Source: Bradyrhizobium embrapense (GTDB taxonomy: Bacteria > Pseudomonadota > Alphaproteobacteria > Rhizobiales > Xanthobacteraceae). Taken from it: a stretch of 64,000 nucleotides of DNA. Positions 37,144 to 46,437 of this stretch are shown in pieces. Location: assembly GCF_001189235.2 (NCBI RefSeq), contig NZ_LFIP02000003.1, positions 372,001 to 436,000 of the forward strand, given 5' to 3'. A program made the position numbers and the translations under genes. The notes beneath the pieces are model-generated. The model was not told the DNA's origin and made no database searches. It saw nothing but the letters and a program-made list of their open reading frames with translations. Within the stretch, counting starts at the first letter, position 1; each line of letters opens with the position of its first letter.

Positions 37144-37553
37144 TGATACCCCGCGTCGTTGATCGCCTGGGCGCAATTGCGGCTGAGGCCCTTGGCGCCG
37201 ACGAGGCAGGGCACCGATTTGCTGGTCTCCTTGGTCGAGCCGCCGCAGACCTTGACGATCTCGCGGGTGCACGCGTTGGCAACGGTCACGCGCGCCGCGA
37301 TCCGCTTCTGGATCGCATCGAGGGTGGAGAAGTAGCTCTCCTTGCACTGCGACGAGATCACGTCGCGGTTGCGCGACAGGCACTCCTTGAGGCGGTTGGA
37401 GTCGAGATTGACGCCGCGGCAATTGGCAGTGATGTCTGCGCCGCAAGCCTTGGCGAGTTGCGCTGCGGAATCGCCAAAGCTGATCGTCTCCGCGACCGCC
37501 AGCGACGGCGCAGTGAGCGCGATGACAAAAAGGAAAAACCCACCCCGGACCAT
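37140..37553 (-). CDS. Exported cysteine-rich repeat protein
   Basis: A 137-residue protein with signal peptide MVRGGFFLFVIALTAPSLAVA and eight cysteines in two repeats of the pattern C-x(6-7)-C ... L-x2-C-L-x(7-8)-S-x2-C: KACGADITANCRGVNLDS, NRLKECLSRNRDVISSQCK, and later ANACTREIVKVCGGSTKE with VPCLVGAKGLSRNC. This matches the Cys-rich (GLG1/FGFR-type) repeat found in many proteobacterial periplasmic proteins of unknown role. Its stop is fused to the start of the OmpA-like gene (TGATG), so the pair is co-translated and probably works together at the envelope. Confidence 0.78.
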   Translation of the reverse strand: MVRGGFFLFVIALTAPSLAVAETISFGDSAAQLAKACGADITANCRGVNLDSNRLKECLSRNRDVISSQCKESYFSTLDAIQKRIAARVTVANACTREIVKVCGGSTKETSKSVPCLVGAKGLSRNCAQAINDAGYQ

Positions 37554-37616
37554 GGGTCCATCTCAACCCGTGAAATCAGCGATGGTCAAGGGCTACGAAC
37601 AGGGAAGGTGGTTCTG

Positions 37617-40133
37617 TCACGCCCGTTCCACAAAGCTGTCGACCACCTTCTTCTCGCCGGCCTTTTCGAAGGCGATGGTCAGCTTGTTGCCGTCGATCTT
37701 CACGACATGGCCGTAGCCGAATTTCTGGTGAAACACCCGGTCGTCCAGCGAAAATTCCGATGTCGTGCCGGTGGATTTCGCCACCAGCTCGCCCTCGATG
37801 ACCATCGGGCCGCGCTTGCTGCGGCTGAAGCTATCGGATGAAAAGGAGGACTGCCGCTCCTCGAAGCCGCCGCTGCGTCCCCCGCCGCCGCGATTGCGGT
37901 TGGCCTGGGCGCGCTGCCAGCCCGGCGTCGAATAGCTCGAGCCGAATGATTCGAGGTTGTCGAAGCGCGAGGCGCCGTAGCCGCCGCTGCCGCCCCAGCC
38001 CGATCCGCCCTTGGATTCGGTGATCTCGACATTGTGCGCCGGCAGCTCGTCGAGGAAGCGCGAGGGGATCGTGGTCGACCAGGTGCCATGGATGCGGCGG
38101 TTGGTCGCGAAATAGATCTTTGCGCGGCGGCGGGCACGGGTCAGCCCGACATGGGCGAGGCGGCGCTCCTCTTCGAGCCCGGCGCGGCCCTGTTCGTCCA
38201 GCGTGCGCTGGCTCGGGAACAGGCCTTCCTCCCAGCCCGGCAGGAACACGTTGTCGAATTCGAGGCCCTTGGCCGAATGCAGCGTCATCAGCGACACGGC
38301 TTCGTCGCCGGCCTCGCCGTCGCGGTCCATCACCAGCGAGATATGTTCGAGAAACCCTTGCAGGTTCTCAAATTCCTCCATCGACCGCACCAGCTCCTTA
38401 AGGTTGTCAAGCCGGCCCGCGGCATCCGCCGAGCGGTCCTTCTGCCACATCTCGGTATAGCCGCTCTCGTCGAGCACGATCTCGGCGAGCTCCGTATGCG
38501 AGGTGACCTCGCGTTGGGCGCGCCAGCGGTCGAACTGCATCACGAGATCCCGTAAGGAGCCGCGTGCCTTCGGCTTCAGCTCGTCGGTCTCGACCACGGC
38601 CCGCGCCGCCTCGAACAGCGGAATGCGGCGCTTGCGGGCATGGTCGTGCAGCAGCTGCACGGTGGCATCGCCGAGCCCGCGTTTCGGCACGTTGACGATG
38701 CGCTCGAAAGCGAGATCGTCGGCCGGCGAATTGATGGTGCGCAGATAGGCGAGCGCATCGCGGATTTCGGCGCGCTCGTAGAATCTGGGGCCGCCGATCA
38801 CGCGATAGGGCAGGCCGAGCGTGACGAAGCGGTCCTCGAACTCGCGCATCTGGAACGAGGCGCGGACCAGGATGGCGACGTCGTTGAGGTTTTCGCCCGC
38901 GCGCTGCAGCTCCTCGAGCTCCTCGCCGATTGCGCGCGCTTCCTCCTCCGAATCCCAGGAGCCGGTGACGGTGACCTTCTCGCCATCGACATCCTCGGTG
39001 CGCAGCGTCTTGCCGAGCCGGCCTTCGTTGTGCGCGATCAGATGCGAGGCGGCGGCGAGGATGTGGCCGGTCGAGCGGTAGTTGCGCTCGAGGCGGATCA
39101 CCTTGGCGCCGGGAAAATCGTGCTCGAAGCGCAGGATGTTGTCGACCTCGGCGCCGCGCCAGCCATAGATCGACTGGTCATCGTCGCCGACGCAGCAGAT
39201 GTTTCGCGGCGGCGCGGACGGCGGAGCCAGCACCGGTTGCGCGGCGGCGTCTTCCTTCGCCGGTTCAGCGTCGGTCGCGCCGGGAATGATCGCCGAGATG
39301 GGAAGACCCGGCCGCGCCGGCGCCTGCGACAGCAGCCGCAGCCACAGATATTGTGCGACGTTGGTGTCTTGATATTCGTCGACCAGGATGAACTTGAAGC
39401 GGTTCTGGTACTGCCGCAGCACGTCGGGGTTCTCGCGGAACAGCCTGATGTTCTCGAGCAGAAGGTCGCCGAAATCGGCGGCGTTGAGGATCTTCAGCCG
39501 CTCCTGATAGGTCGCGTAGATCTTGCCGCCCTTGCCGTTGCCGAACGAGGCGGCTTCGCCCGCCGGCACCTGCGACGGCGACAGCCCGCGGTTCTTCCAG
39601 CTGTCGATCAGGCCGGCCAGCATCCGCGCCGGCCAGCGTTTGTCATCGATGTTCTCGGCCTGCAGCAATTGCTTCAAGAGCCGCACCTGATCGTCGACGT
39701 CGAGCACCGTGAAGTTGGATTTGAGCTGCACCAGCTCGGCATGGATGCGCAGGATGCGGCCGCCGATCGAGTGGAAGGTGCCGAGCCACGGCATGCCTTC
39801 GACCGCCTGGCCGAGCATCTGGCCGAGCCGCAGCTTCATCTCGCGCGCCGCCTTGTTGGTGAAGGTCACCGACAGGATCTCTTGCGGGCGCGCGCGGCCC
39901 TGGCTCAGGATATGTGCGATGCGCGTGGTCAGGACGCGCGTCTTGCCGGTGCCGGCACCGGCCAGCACCAGCACGGGCCCGTCGAGCGTTTCGACCGCCT
40001 CACGCTGCTCCGGATTGAGGCCGCTCAGATATTGCGGAACGCCCGCCGCCGCCCGCGCACGCGCGGCGATGCCGCCAGCCACCGGCTGGTGCTCGGGAAC
40101 GCCGTGATGGGGCAGTTTGCTCGGCTCGGTCAT
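37617..40133 (-). CDS. pcrA: ATP-dependent DNA helicase, UvrD/PcrA family
   Basis: SF1A 3'-5' helicase for nucleotide-excision and mismatch repair and replication-fork maintenance. I chose ATG 40133 (MTEPSKLPHHGVPEH); the open frame continues upstream to 40400 without plausible sequence. The 838-residue product has the Q motif YLSGLNPEQREAVE, motif I LAGAGTGKTRVL, II FILVDEYQDTN, III CVGDDDQSIYGWRGA, IV VIRLERNYRSTG, V VSLMTLHSAKGLEFDNVFLPG and VI LAHVGLTRARRRAKIYFA. Between 235 and 280 is a family-specific Ala/Pro insertion (TDAEPAKEDAAAQPVL). The last 60 residues form the Tudor-like PcrA tail (DRVFHQKFGYGHVVKID). Confidence 0.95.
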   Translation of the reverse strand: MTEPSKLPHHGVPEHQPVAGGIAARARAAAGVPQYLSGLNPEQREAVETLDGPVLVLAGAGTGKTRVLTTRIAHILSQGRARPQEILSVTFTNKAAREMKLRLGQMLGQAVEGMPWLGTFHSIGGRILRIHAELVQLKSNFTVLDVDDQVRLLKQLLQAENIDDKRWPARMLAGLIDSWKNRGLSPSQVPAGEAASFGNGKGGKIYATYQERLKILNAADFGDLLLENIRLFRENPDVLRQYQNRFKFILVDEYQDTNVAQYLWLRLLSQAPARPGLPISAIIPGATDAEPAKEDAAAQPVLAPPSAPPRNICCVGDDDQSIYGWRGAEVDNILRFEHDFPGAKVIRLERNYRSTGHILAAASHLIAHNEGRLGKTLRTEDVDGEKVTVTGSWDSEEEARAIGEELEELQRAGENLNDVAILVRASFQMREFEDRFVTLGLPYRVIGGPRFYERAEIRDALAYLRTINSPADDLAFERIVNVPKRGLGDATVQLLHDHARKRRIPLFEAARAVVETDELKPKARGSLRDLVMQFDRWRAQREVTSHTELAEIVLDESGYTEMWQKDRSADAAGRLDNLKELVRSMEEFENLQGFLEHISLVMDRDGEAGDEAVSLMTLHSAKGLEFDNVFLPGWEEGLFPSQRTLDEQGRAGLEEERRLAHVGLTRARRRAKIYFATNRRIHGTWSTTIPSRFLDELPAHNVEITESKGGSGWGGSGGYGASRFDNLESFGSSYSTPGWQRAQANRNRGGGGRSGGFEERQSSFSSDSFSRSKRGPMVIEGELVAKSTGTTSEFSLDDRVFHQKFGYGHVVKIDGNKLTIAFEKAGEKKVVDSFVERA

Positions 40134-40424
40134 TGGCGAATCGTCTCGGCCCCACGATGGCACCGCGGGACGGTGAAGGGGAGCCTTCTTAACAGGGATT
40201 GAGGGGCATATAGGGCCTGATCGGCCGTTTCGACAGGTTTTATCGCCGGCGCCTGGAACGGTTTTGGCAGCAGCGCACAATCGGCCTGGTTCCAGAAATC
40301 GGCGAAAATTTCGCGGTTTCGCACTCAGGAACCAGCGTTTTCTCGCCGAATTGTTTCGACAGCTGCGGCGCCGGGCCGATGCCTGCGCCAGGAAACGCAC
40401 AAGGATACGAGCGGAGGTTTGATC

Positions 40425-40598
40425 ATGTTGAGCTGGGTCGTCACATTCCTGGTCATCGCCCTGATCGCAGGCATTCTGGGCTTCGGCGGCATCGCCGGTG
40501 CCTCGATCGAAATCGCCAAGGCGATCTTCTTCATCGCCATCATCCTGTTCCTGGTGTCGGCGGTGGTCGGATTGGCGCGCGGCCGCACCAGAGTCTAG
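40425..40598 (+). CDS. DUF1328 (UPF0391) small membrane protein, 57 aa
   Basis: A 57-residue membrane protein with two hydrophobic helices: [20 protein letters not shown], then [12 protein letters not shown], then [19 protein letters not shown] and the basic tail RGRTRV. The whole length matches the DUF1328/YtjA family. The ribosome site GGAGG lies 8 bases before ATG 40425. The family is often linked to general stress in rhizobia, but I could not place a proper EcfG (GGAAC-N16/17-CGTT) promoter in the 290 bp upstream, which otherwise holds no gene. Confidence 0.88.
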   Translation: MLSWVVTFLVIALIAGILGFGGIAGASIEIAKAIFFIAIILFLVSAVVGLARGRTRV

Positions 40599-40625
40599 CG
40601 AAAGGCTGGTCCAGCGAAGGGCTGG

Positions 40626-41150
40626 CTATTTCTTCGAGGGCATCGCCACGTTGCGGCCGATGCCCTCAGGTCGCGACACGTCTGCATAGCTATCCAGGAT
40701 CTTCTGAGTGCGGGCGCGGATGTCCGGTGGAAACGGCGCCACCTTGCGCGCTTCCATGTCGATGTGGAGCGTGAGGTTCTCCGAGGTCGCGGAAAGCCAA
40801 CCCTCGGTGGCGTGGCGCAGCTCCTCGAACGTGTGCAGCCGCTTTTCGTCGGCGCCGAGCAGGAAGACCGAGACCTGCACGGGATCGCCGAGATGGATTT
40901 CCCGCAAGTACCGGACGTGACACTCGGCGGTGAAGGTCGAGCAGTGCCGTTGCTTCATGTAGGCCGGCCCGATGCCCAGTTGCAGCCACATCTCGTCGAT
41001 GGCGCGGTCGAACATCACATTGTAGTAGGCCATGTTGAGATGGCCGTTATAGTCGATCCATTGCGGCTCGATCTGCATCACGGAAGATTTGAACGGGGCC
41101 GGCGGCAGCGGCATCTCGCTGGTGACAGTCACTGGGGTGATCTCTCCCAT
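40626..41150 (-). CDS. Hotdog-fold thioesterase
   Basis: An acyl-CoA thioesterase of the 4HBT superfamily. The core motif WIDYNGHLNMAYYNVMFDRAIDEM is characteristic, with the hotdog helix and the D-x-N-G-H-x-N pattern, followed by the strand region ECHVRYLREIHLGDPVQVSVFLLGADEKRLHTFEELRH. The start is uncertain: ATG 41150 (MGEITPVTVTSEMPL), ATG 41174 and GTG 41201 are all in frame and none has a strong ribosome site. The nearest relatives with this motif order include betainyl-CoA thioesterases of carnitine breakdown, but no carnitine genes adjoin. It is divergent from the FAD oxidase. Confidence 0.85.
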   Translation of the reverse strand: MGEITPVTVTSEMPLPPAPFKSSVMQIEPQWIDYNGHLNMAYYNVMFDRAIDEMWLQLGIGPAYMKQRHCSTFTAECHVRYLREIHLGDPVQVSVFLLGADEKRLHTFEELRHATEGWLSATSENLTLHIDMEARKVAPFPPDIRARTQKILDSYADVSRPEGIGRNVAMPSKK

Positions 41151-41275
41151 CTCGGTTCGTTGGCGTTCGAGCATGAACTTTTCTGTGGCTCCGGCGTCCA
41201 CTTTTTCAAGTCAGGCTCTCTTGACCCCTTATACAAGCTTTGCCACGGTCGGCTAAATCCGGGAGGAAATTCGAC

Positions 41276-42700
41276 GTGGCGACAACGATTTCGAGCAATC
41301 TGACGCGACCTGAGCCGGAGGCCCTGAAGCGCGTGATCGACGCGCTGGCGGCGCGGTTCGGCAACCGGCTCGTGACGTCGCAGGCGGTGCGCGAACAGCA
41401 CGCCCATACCACCACCTGGCTGCCGAACCAGCCGCCGGATGCCGTGGTGATGGCCCAGGAGACCGCCGACATCCAGGACGTGGTGCGGATCTGCGCCGCA
41501 AACCGCGTGCCCGTCATCGCGTTCGGCACCGGAACCTCGCTCGAGGGCCAGGTCAACGCGCCCGCGGGCGGCGTCTGCATCGATCTGCGCGACATGAACA
41601 AGGTGCTCGCGGTGCATGCCGAGGACCTCGACTGCGTGATTCAGCCCGGCGTGACGCGCAAGGCACTGAACGAGCATCTGCGCGACCAGGGCCTGTTCTT
41701 CCCGATCGATCCCGGCGCCGATGCCTCGCTCGGCGGCATGACCTCGACCCGCGCCTCCGGCACCAATGCCGTGCGCTACGGCACCATGCGCGAGAACGTG
41801 CTGGCGCTGAAGGTGGTGCGCGGCGACGGCGAGATCATCACGACCGGCACGCGCGCCAAGAAGTCGTCGGCCGGCTACGACCTGACGCATCTGTTCGTCG
41901 GCGCTGAAGGCACGCTCGGCATCATCTCCGAGCTGACCATCCGCCTGCGCGGCATTCCCGACACCATCGCGGCTGCCGCCTGTTCGTTCGACACCGTGCG
42001 CGGCGCCTGCCAGGCCACCATCCTCGCGATTCAGACCGGCATCCCGGTCGCCCGGATCGAGCTGCTCAATGCCGCGCAGGTCAAGGCCTGCAACAATTAT
42101 TCGAAGCTGTCGCTGCCGGAGACGCCGCTGCTGCTGCTGGAATTCCACGGCAGCGAGGTCGAGGTCGCCGAGCAGTCGAAGAATTTCCGCGACATCGCCG
42201 CCGAGTGCGGCGGCGGCGAGTTCACCTGGACCACCAAGCCGGAGGACCGCACCAAGCTGTGGCAGGCTCGGCATGATGCCTACTGGTCGGTGAAGGCGAT
42301 CCGTCCCGGCGACAGCATCGGCGTGGTCGCGACCGACGTCTGTGTGCCGATCTCGCGGCTTGCCGACTGCGTCACCGAGACCGAGGACGATCTGAAGCGG
42401 CTCAATTTGCTGTCGCCGATCGTCGGCCATGTCGGCGACGGCAATTTCCACTGCTCGCTGGTCTGCGACGTCAACGACAAGGACGAGATGGCGCGCGGCG
42501 AGGAGTTCATGCATCGGCTGGTCGAACGGGCGCAGGCGATGGACGGCACCTGCACCGGCGAGCACGGCATCGGCCAGGGCAAGCAGAAATATCTGAAGGC
42601 CGAGCTCGGGGTGGAGGCGCTCGACGCGATGCGGGCGCTGAAGCAGGCGCTCGATCCGCAGAATATTTTCAATCCCGGCAAGATCGTTCCCGCCATCTGA
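41276..42700 (+). CDS. FAD-linked oxidase (D-lactate/2-hydroxyacid dehydrogenase type)
   Basis: A flavoenzyme oxidising a 2-hydroxy acid, probably D-lactate or glycolate, and passing electrons to cytochrome c or quinone. I chose GTG 41276, which has GGGAGGA 8 bases upstream; the ORF opens at 41240 without one. The 474-residue product has the PCMH FAD domain (PVIAFGTGTSLEGQVNAPAGGVCIDL, FPIDPGADASLGGMTSTRASGTNAVRYGTM) and the C-terminal FAD-oxidase domain (HVGDGNFHCSLV with metal-binding His, GTCTGEHGIGQGKQKYL). The end NIFNPGKIVPAI is the family signature. It is a single gene, divergent from the thioesterase. Confidence 0.93.
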   Translation: MATTISSNLTRPEPEALKRVIDALAARFGNRLVTSQAVREQHAHTTTWLPNQPPDAVVMAQETADIQDVVRICAANRVPVIAFGTGTSLEGQVNAPAGGVCIDLRDMNKVLAVHAEDLDCVIQPGVTRKALNEHLRDQGLFFPIDPGADASLGGMTSTRASGTNAVRYGTMRENVLALKVVRGDGEIITTGTRAKKSSAGYDLTHLFVGAEGTLGIISELTIRLRGIPDTIAAAACSFDTVRGACQATILAIQTGIPVARIELLNAAQVKACNNYSKLSLPETPLLLLEFHGSEVEVAEQSKNFRDIAAECGGGEFTWTTKPEDRTKLWQARHDAYWSVKAIRPGDSIGVVATDVCVPISRLADCVTETEDDLKRLNLLSPIVGHVGDGNFHCSLVCDVNDKDEMARGEEFMHRLVERAQAMDGTCTGEHGIGQGKQKYLKAELGVEALDAMRALKQALDPQNIFNPGKIVPAI

Positions 42701-42927
42701 GGCGTCGTCACACAGCGGAGGATTCATCTGCGTCCGCGGGCACTTTCTTGCCCACCGTGTGTGACCGGCTGTGATCACGGCCTCCAGCTCCAGGCGCGCA
42801 TCGCGCGAAGCACCTGGTTGGTGTGGCCCCGGTGCCATAGTTCGCCGCTTGCTCGGCGTCGCGCAGACTCTGCCATTCACAGGTTGCACCGGGGACAGCT
42901 ATGTTTGCCGCGCTTCGAGGTGCGGCG

Positions 42928-43353
42928 ATGTGGTTGTTCAACAAGGCCAAGCTCAAGGACATCTGGGACGATCCGGTCGCGCAGCCGCTCGGCGACATCG
43001 AGGCTGCACACAGAATCCGTGCGATCTGCCGTGATGCGGCCGGCTGTGCCGAGGCAGTCGGCTCGCCCGGCAGGCGCTCGCCGAAGCAGCAGCAGATCGA
43101 GCGCGATCGCTACGAGCGTGCCGCCAAGGCGGCGATGGAGACCGCGATGAAGATCTCCGACGCGCTGGTGCGCGATTCTGCGGTGCGCGAGATCGTCGGT
43201 CTTTGCTTGAAAGCCAACAACATCAAGACCGGGCGGGCGCTGTTCCGCGCCATCCACGCGGGCTCGATCAAGGCGGAGGTGCTGAGGGAGCATCCGATGC
43301 TGGAGGAAGAGGGGGCTTGCGCTGATCCTGCAGGTTCAGCGCGCCAGGCCTGA
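42928..43353 (+). CDS. Hypothetical protein (about 141 aa)
   Basis: I do not recognise a family. From ATG 42928 (MWLFNKAKLKDIWDDPVAQ) there is GAGG 7 bases upstream. An ATG at 42901 with GGGGA is also possible, but the nine codons between them have low GC3 unlike the rest. The product is soluble, rich in Ala, Arg and Lys, with a helical middle (QQQIERDRYERAAKAAMETAMKISDALVR) and ALFRAIHAGSIKAEVLREHPML near the end. Two cysteines are visible in RAICRDAAGC. No signal or membrane helix is seen. It is convergent with the next hypothetical gene. Confidence 0.6.
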   Translation: MWLFNKAKLKDIWDDPVAQPLGDIEAAHRIRAICRDAAGCAEAVGSPGRRSPKQQQIERDRYERAAKAAMETAMKISDALVRDSAVREIVGLCLKANNIKTGRALFRAIHAGSIKAEVLREHPMLEEEGACADPAGSARQA

Positions 43354-43363
43354 CCTGCTGCCA

Positions 43364-43699
43364 TCACGAGGCACCGTCGCCACGTACCTCCTCCTTGGCC
43401 AGCGCCCGGTGCAATTCGGCAACCGCTCGTGCGAGCTGATCACGATGCAGAATATCATCGTTCGGAACACGGCTCACCGACGCCGCCAGGTCGCTCAGAA
43501 TGCTGGCGAACAGACCAAAGTTGATATGCATGTGAACCGATTTGCGCGTGGCCTCGTCACCCGGGCGCTCGAGGATCAAGGTGAAGCCATTCGGATCGAG
43601 GTGCGCCTCAAATCGCGACGAGCGCTCGAAGGTCCCGACAAAGAACTTGTCAGGATATTCAAGCGCAATTTCCGCTCGATCCGGCACAGGTCTCGTCAT
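43364..43699 (-). CDS. Hypothetical protein (111 aa)
   Basis: A 111-residue soluble protein of unknown function. The first half looks like a small beta-sheet domain (EIALEYPDKFFVGTFERSS, RFEAHLDPNGFTLILERPG), the second is helical (LFASILSDLAASVSRVPND, QLARAVAELHRALAKEEV). It has no cysteine cluster, signal or membrane segment. It is convergent with the preceding hypothetical gene (10-bp gap) and lies downstream of the SulP gene on the same strand, with a 71-bp gap, so co-transcription is possible. Confidence 0.6.
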   Translation of the reverse strand: MTRPVPDRAEIALEYPDKFFVGTFERSSRFEAHLDPNGFTLILERPGDEATRKSVHMHINFGLFASILSDLAASVSRVPNDDILHRDQLARAVAELHRALAKEEVRGDGAS

Positions 43700-43770
43700 C
43701 GCACCAGCATCGTGTCGTTGCCGCTCGCAACAGGATTACAAGCAGGGACGTCGACGGTTGTTGACCTGTA

Positions 43771-45477
43771 TCAAGTGTTCCCGAGGCGGTGGTTCTCTCC
43801 GTCCAGCGCCCGCACCGCCTCGTCGACGCTGTGGAAGACGTGGTCCCGCTGCAGCACGTCGTAGAGATCGAATCGCTCGAACGCCTCCTGCGCGCGGGTG
43901 GATTCGAGCCGCGCCACCGCCACCGTCACACCGTCATCCCGGCATTCGCGAAACAGGTCGCGCAGCGCCTGCGCCGCCGTGAAATCGATCTCGACCATGC
44001 CGCTGGCCTCGATCACCAGCAGCCTCGGCTTCGACGTCGCGCCGCCGATGGCCTTGAGCACGCCGCTGCTGAAGCTTTCCGCGTTGAGGAACGACAACGG
44101 GGCCTGCAGGCCGACCACCGCGATGCCGGGCTTGCGTTCGCCGGTGACGTGCGGTCCCGTTGGCCACCAGATCGTGGTGCCGGGCACATGGAGGAATTCC
44201 ACCAGCCGGCCCTGTGTCGTGGTCCAGATGCCGTGCAGCAGCGACAGCGCGATGCCGACCGCGACGCCTTGCTCGATCGGCAGCACGATGATCGCGGCGG
44301 CTGTCGCCGCCACCAGCAGGAATTCGTAGAACGACTGGCGGTAGATCGTGACGATCTGCTTGAGGCGGATGATGCGCAGCGCCACGAACAGCAGGACGCC
44401 GCCGAGCGCCGCATCGGGCACGTGCTGCAGCAGCGTCGCACCGAATGCCAGCAGGGCGAGCACGATGGCCGCGGCGAACAGCCCGGCGAGCTGCGTGCGG
44501 CCGCCGGTCTCCGACACGATGCCGGTGCGCGGCGGGCTTGCGTTGACGGGGAAGGCGCCGAACAGGCCGGCGAGCAGACTGCCGGCACCGGCGCCGAGGA
44601 AGTCGCGATCGACGTCGGCCGGCTTGTCCGGATCTGAGAGAAACGAGCGCGTCGTCGCTGCGGTTTGCACCATCACCACGATCGCGATCAGGATCGCCAG
44701 CGACAACAATTTGATCCATCGCTCCGGCGCGATGTCCGGAAGCGACGGCGTTGGCAGCGACGCGGGCACGGTGCCGACCACCTTGACGCCCTTGCTTTCG
44801 AGATGGCCCGCGATCACGGCGATGGTCGCCACCACAAGCCCGATCAGCGCGCCCGGAATCCGCGCGCTGATCTTCTCCGATCCGGCAACCAGAGCCAGCA
44901 CGCCGAGGCCGATCGCCAGCGTGTAGGTATTGGTCTGGCCGATCTTTTCGATGAGAATCCCGAGCTTGTAGAGCGTCGCGCCGTCCGGCGTGGTTACGCC
45001 GAGCACGCCGGGCAGCTGCGAGACCAGGATGTGGACGGAAATGCCGGCGAGGAAGCCGACCGTCACCGGCGTCGACAGCAAATTGGCGATCCAGCCGAGC
45101 CTGAACAGGCCGCCGGCGACCATGATCGCGCCGACCATCAGCGCCAGTGCCATCGCCAACGACTGATAGTCAGGTGTGCCGGCGGTCGCCATCAGTGCAA
45201 GGCCGGCCGCGAAGATCGGTGTGATCGTGGAATCGGCGCCGCAGGACAGGAAGCGGTTGGCGCCGAGCATAGCAAAGCCGAGCGAGCCGGCCATGAAGGC
45301 GAAGAAGCCGATCTGCGGCGAGAAGCCGCCGAGTCGGGCGGTCGCCATCTGCTCGGGGATCGCGATTGCGGCGAGCGTCAGCCCGGCGATCAGGTCGCCC
45401 GGCAAGTCGCTCGGCTGAAAGTCGGCCAACGAGCGGAAGATCGGCCAGCGGGCGCGTGTCGCGGGGGTTTGGGCCAT
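43771..45477 (-). CDS. SulP-family anion transporter with STAS domain
   Basis: A 568-residue SLC26/SulP-type permease for sulfate, bicarbonate or a dicarboxylate. ATG 45477 has GGAG close upstream; the ORF extends to 45534. The SulP opening is FQPSDLPGDLIAGLTLAAIAIPEQMATARLGGFSPQIGFFAFMAG, followed by 10-14 hydrophobic segments, the conserved ADSTITPIFAAG and AFPVNASPPRTGI, and LPIEQGVAVGIALSLLHGI. The cytoplasmic STAS domain (about 440-560) has LVIEASGMVEIDFTAAQALRDLF. No carbonic anhydrase lies next to it, so the anion cannot be inferred from context. Confidence 0.93.
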   Translation of the reverse strand: MAQTPATRARWPIFRSLADFQPSDLPGDLIAGLTLAAIAIPEQMATARLGGFSPQIGFFAFMAGSLGFAMLGANRFLSCGADSTITPIFAAGLALMATAGTPDYQSLAMALALMVGAIMVAGGLFRLGWIANLLSTPVTVGFLAGISVHILVSQLPGVLGVTTPDGATLYKLGILIEKIGQTNTYTLAIGLGVLALVAGSEKISARIPGALIGLVVATIAVIAGHLESKGVKVVGTVPASLPTPSLPDIAPERWIKLLSLAILIAIVVMVQTAATTRSFLSDPDKPADVDRDFLGAGAGSLLAGLFGAFPVNASPPRTGIVSETGGRTQLAGLFAAAIVLALLAFGATLLQHVPDAALGGVLLFVALRIIRLKQIVTIYRQSFYEFLLVAATAAAIIVLPIEQGVAVGIALSLLHGIWTTTQGRLVEFLHVPGTTIWWPTGPHVTGERKPGIAVVGLQAPLSFLNAESFSSGVLKAIGGATSKPRLLVIEASGMVEIDFTAAQALRDLFRECRDDGVTVAVARLESTRAQEAFERFDLYDVLQRDHVFHSVDEAVRALDGENHRLGNT

Positions 45478-45589
45478 CGGTCTCCGACTCATCTGGCGGC
45501 GAAGGGACGGAATAGTCCGCCATCGCGGCGCCAAAAGCCAGCTGACGCGCGCGTGCAGGCGCGAAGAGCTTCAGGCTGCGCGGAACGCT

Positions 45590-46321
45590 CTAGCCGATGT
45601 TTTGCAGTGCCGGGAAGGTTTCCAGCAGCCAGACGCTGACACTGGAGACCGCGCCGGTCAGGAAGCCGATGCCGGTGACCACCATCAGCACGCCCATCAC
45701 GCGCTCGACGGTGTCGAGATGGCGCTTCATCCGCGCGAACAGCGAGGAGAACTGCTCGACCAGGAAGGCGGCGAGAAGGAAGGGGATGCCGAGGCCGGCG
45801 GAATACACCGCGAGCAGGCCGGCGCCCTTGGTTACGGTGGCTTGTGAGGCTGCGATCGACAGGATTGCCGCGAGGATCGGACCGATGCAGGGGGTCCAGC
45901 CGAAGGCGAATGCGAGGCCCATGACATAGGCGCCCCAAAGCCCGACCGGCTTGGGTGCGGTCAGCCGTCCCTCGCGCATCAGCAGGCCGATCCGGGTCAC
46001 GCCGAGGAAATGCAGGCCCATGATGATGATGACGATGCCGGCCAGGATCGAGAGCTCGGCCGACCAGGCGCGCACCAGGCCGCCGATGATCGAGGCGCTG
46101 GCGCCGAGCGCGACGAACACGGTGGAGAAGCCGAGCACGAACATCAGCGCCGCCGTCATCACCGCGCGCTTGGAGGCCGCGGTGGCGCCGTCCTGGTTGA
46201 CCTGCTCGATGGTCGCGCCGGTCAAATAGATCAGATAGGGCGGCACCAGCGGCAGCACGCAGGGCGACAGGAAGCTGACTAGACCGGCGATCAAGGCGGC
46301 CGGGATCGTGACGTCGTGCAT
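45590..46321 (-). CDS. ccdA: Cytochrome c biogenesis / thiol-disulfide transmembrane protein CcdA
   Basis: Inner-membrane DsbD-type reductant carrier that moves electrons from cytoplasmic thioredoxin to periplasmic thiols. ATG 46321 (MHDVTIPAALIAGLVSFLS) gives 243 residues and six hydrophobic helices. The redox-active cysteines are in FLSPCVLPLVPPYL (first helix) and FGWTPCIGPILAAIL (fourth helix), the two hallmark C-x-P positions of CcdA. The ORF extends upstream to 46402, but those codons belong to the adjacent intergenic region. No other cytochrome c maturation gene is adjacent. Confidence 0.95.
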   Translation of the reverse strand: MHDVTIPAALIAGLVSFLSPCVLPLVPPYLIYLTGATIEQVNQDGATAASKRAVMTAALMFVLGFSTVFVALGASASIIGGLVRAWSAELSILAGIVIIIMGLHFLGVTRIGLLMREGRLTAPKPVGLWGAYVMGLAFAFGWTPCIGPILAAILSIAASQATVTKGAGLLAVYSAGLGIPFLLAAFLVEQFSSLFARMKRHLDTVERVMGVLMVVTGIGFLTGAVSSVSVWLLETFPALQNIG

Positions 46322-46437
46322 CAAGGAACCTTCGAAACTAGCTGTCCTGTCTTGGCGTGTACGCGGGCAACAATCCAGAAGTTTCGTCGCAGATGCATTC
46401 AACTATGGTCACAGGCCCGTGTCCGGAGGCTGCGCAG

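Noticed and set aside
38640..40202. 520-codon plus-strand open frame opposite the helicase gene
   Set aside because: Antisense of PcrA/UvrD, whose seven helicase motifs are intact; the plus frame shows no motif and has shadow-type composition.
40328..40360. EcfG-type promoter upstream of the DUF1328 gene (GGAAC at 40328)
   Set aside because: The nearest GTT lies at 19-bp spacing and not the 16-17 required, and the -10 match is poor.
42707..42765. Long-spaced inverted repeat GTCACACA / TGTGTGAC after the FAD oxidase gene
   Set aside because: The arms are only 8 bp, 43 bp apart, with no U-tract; chance cannot be excluded.
41129..42889. 586-codon minus-strand frame opposite the FAD oxidase
   Set aside because: Antisense shadow of a gene with intact FAD-binding and C-terminal signatures.
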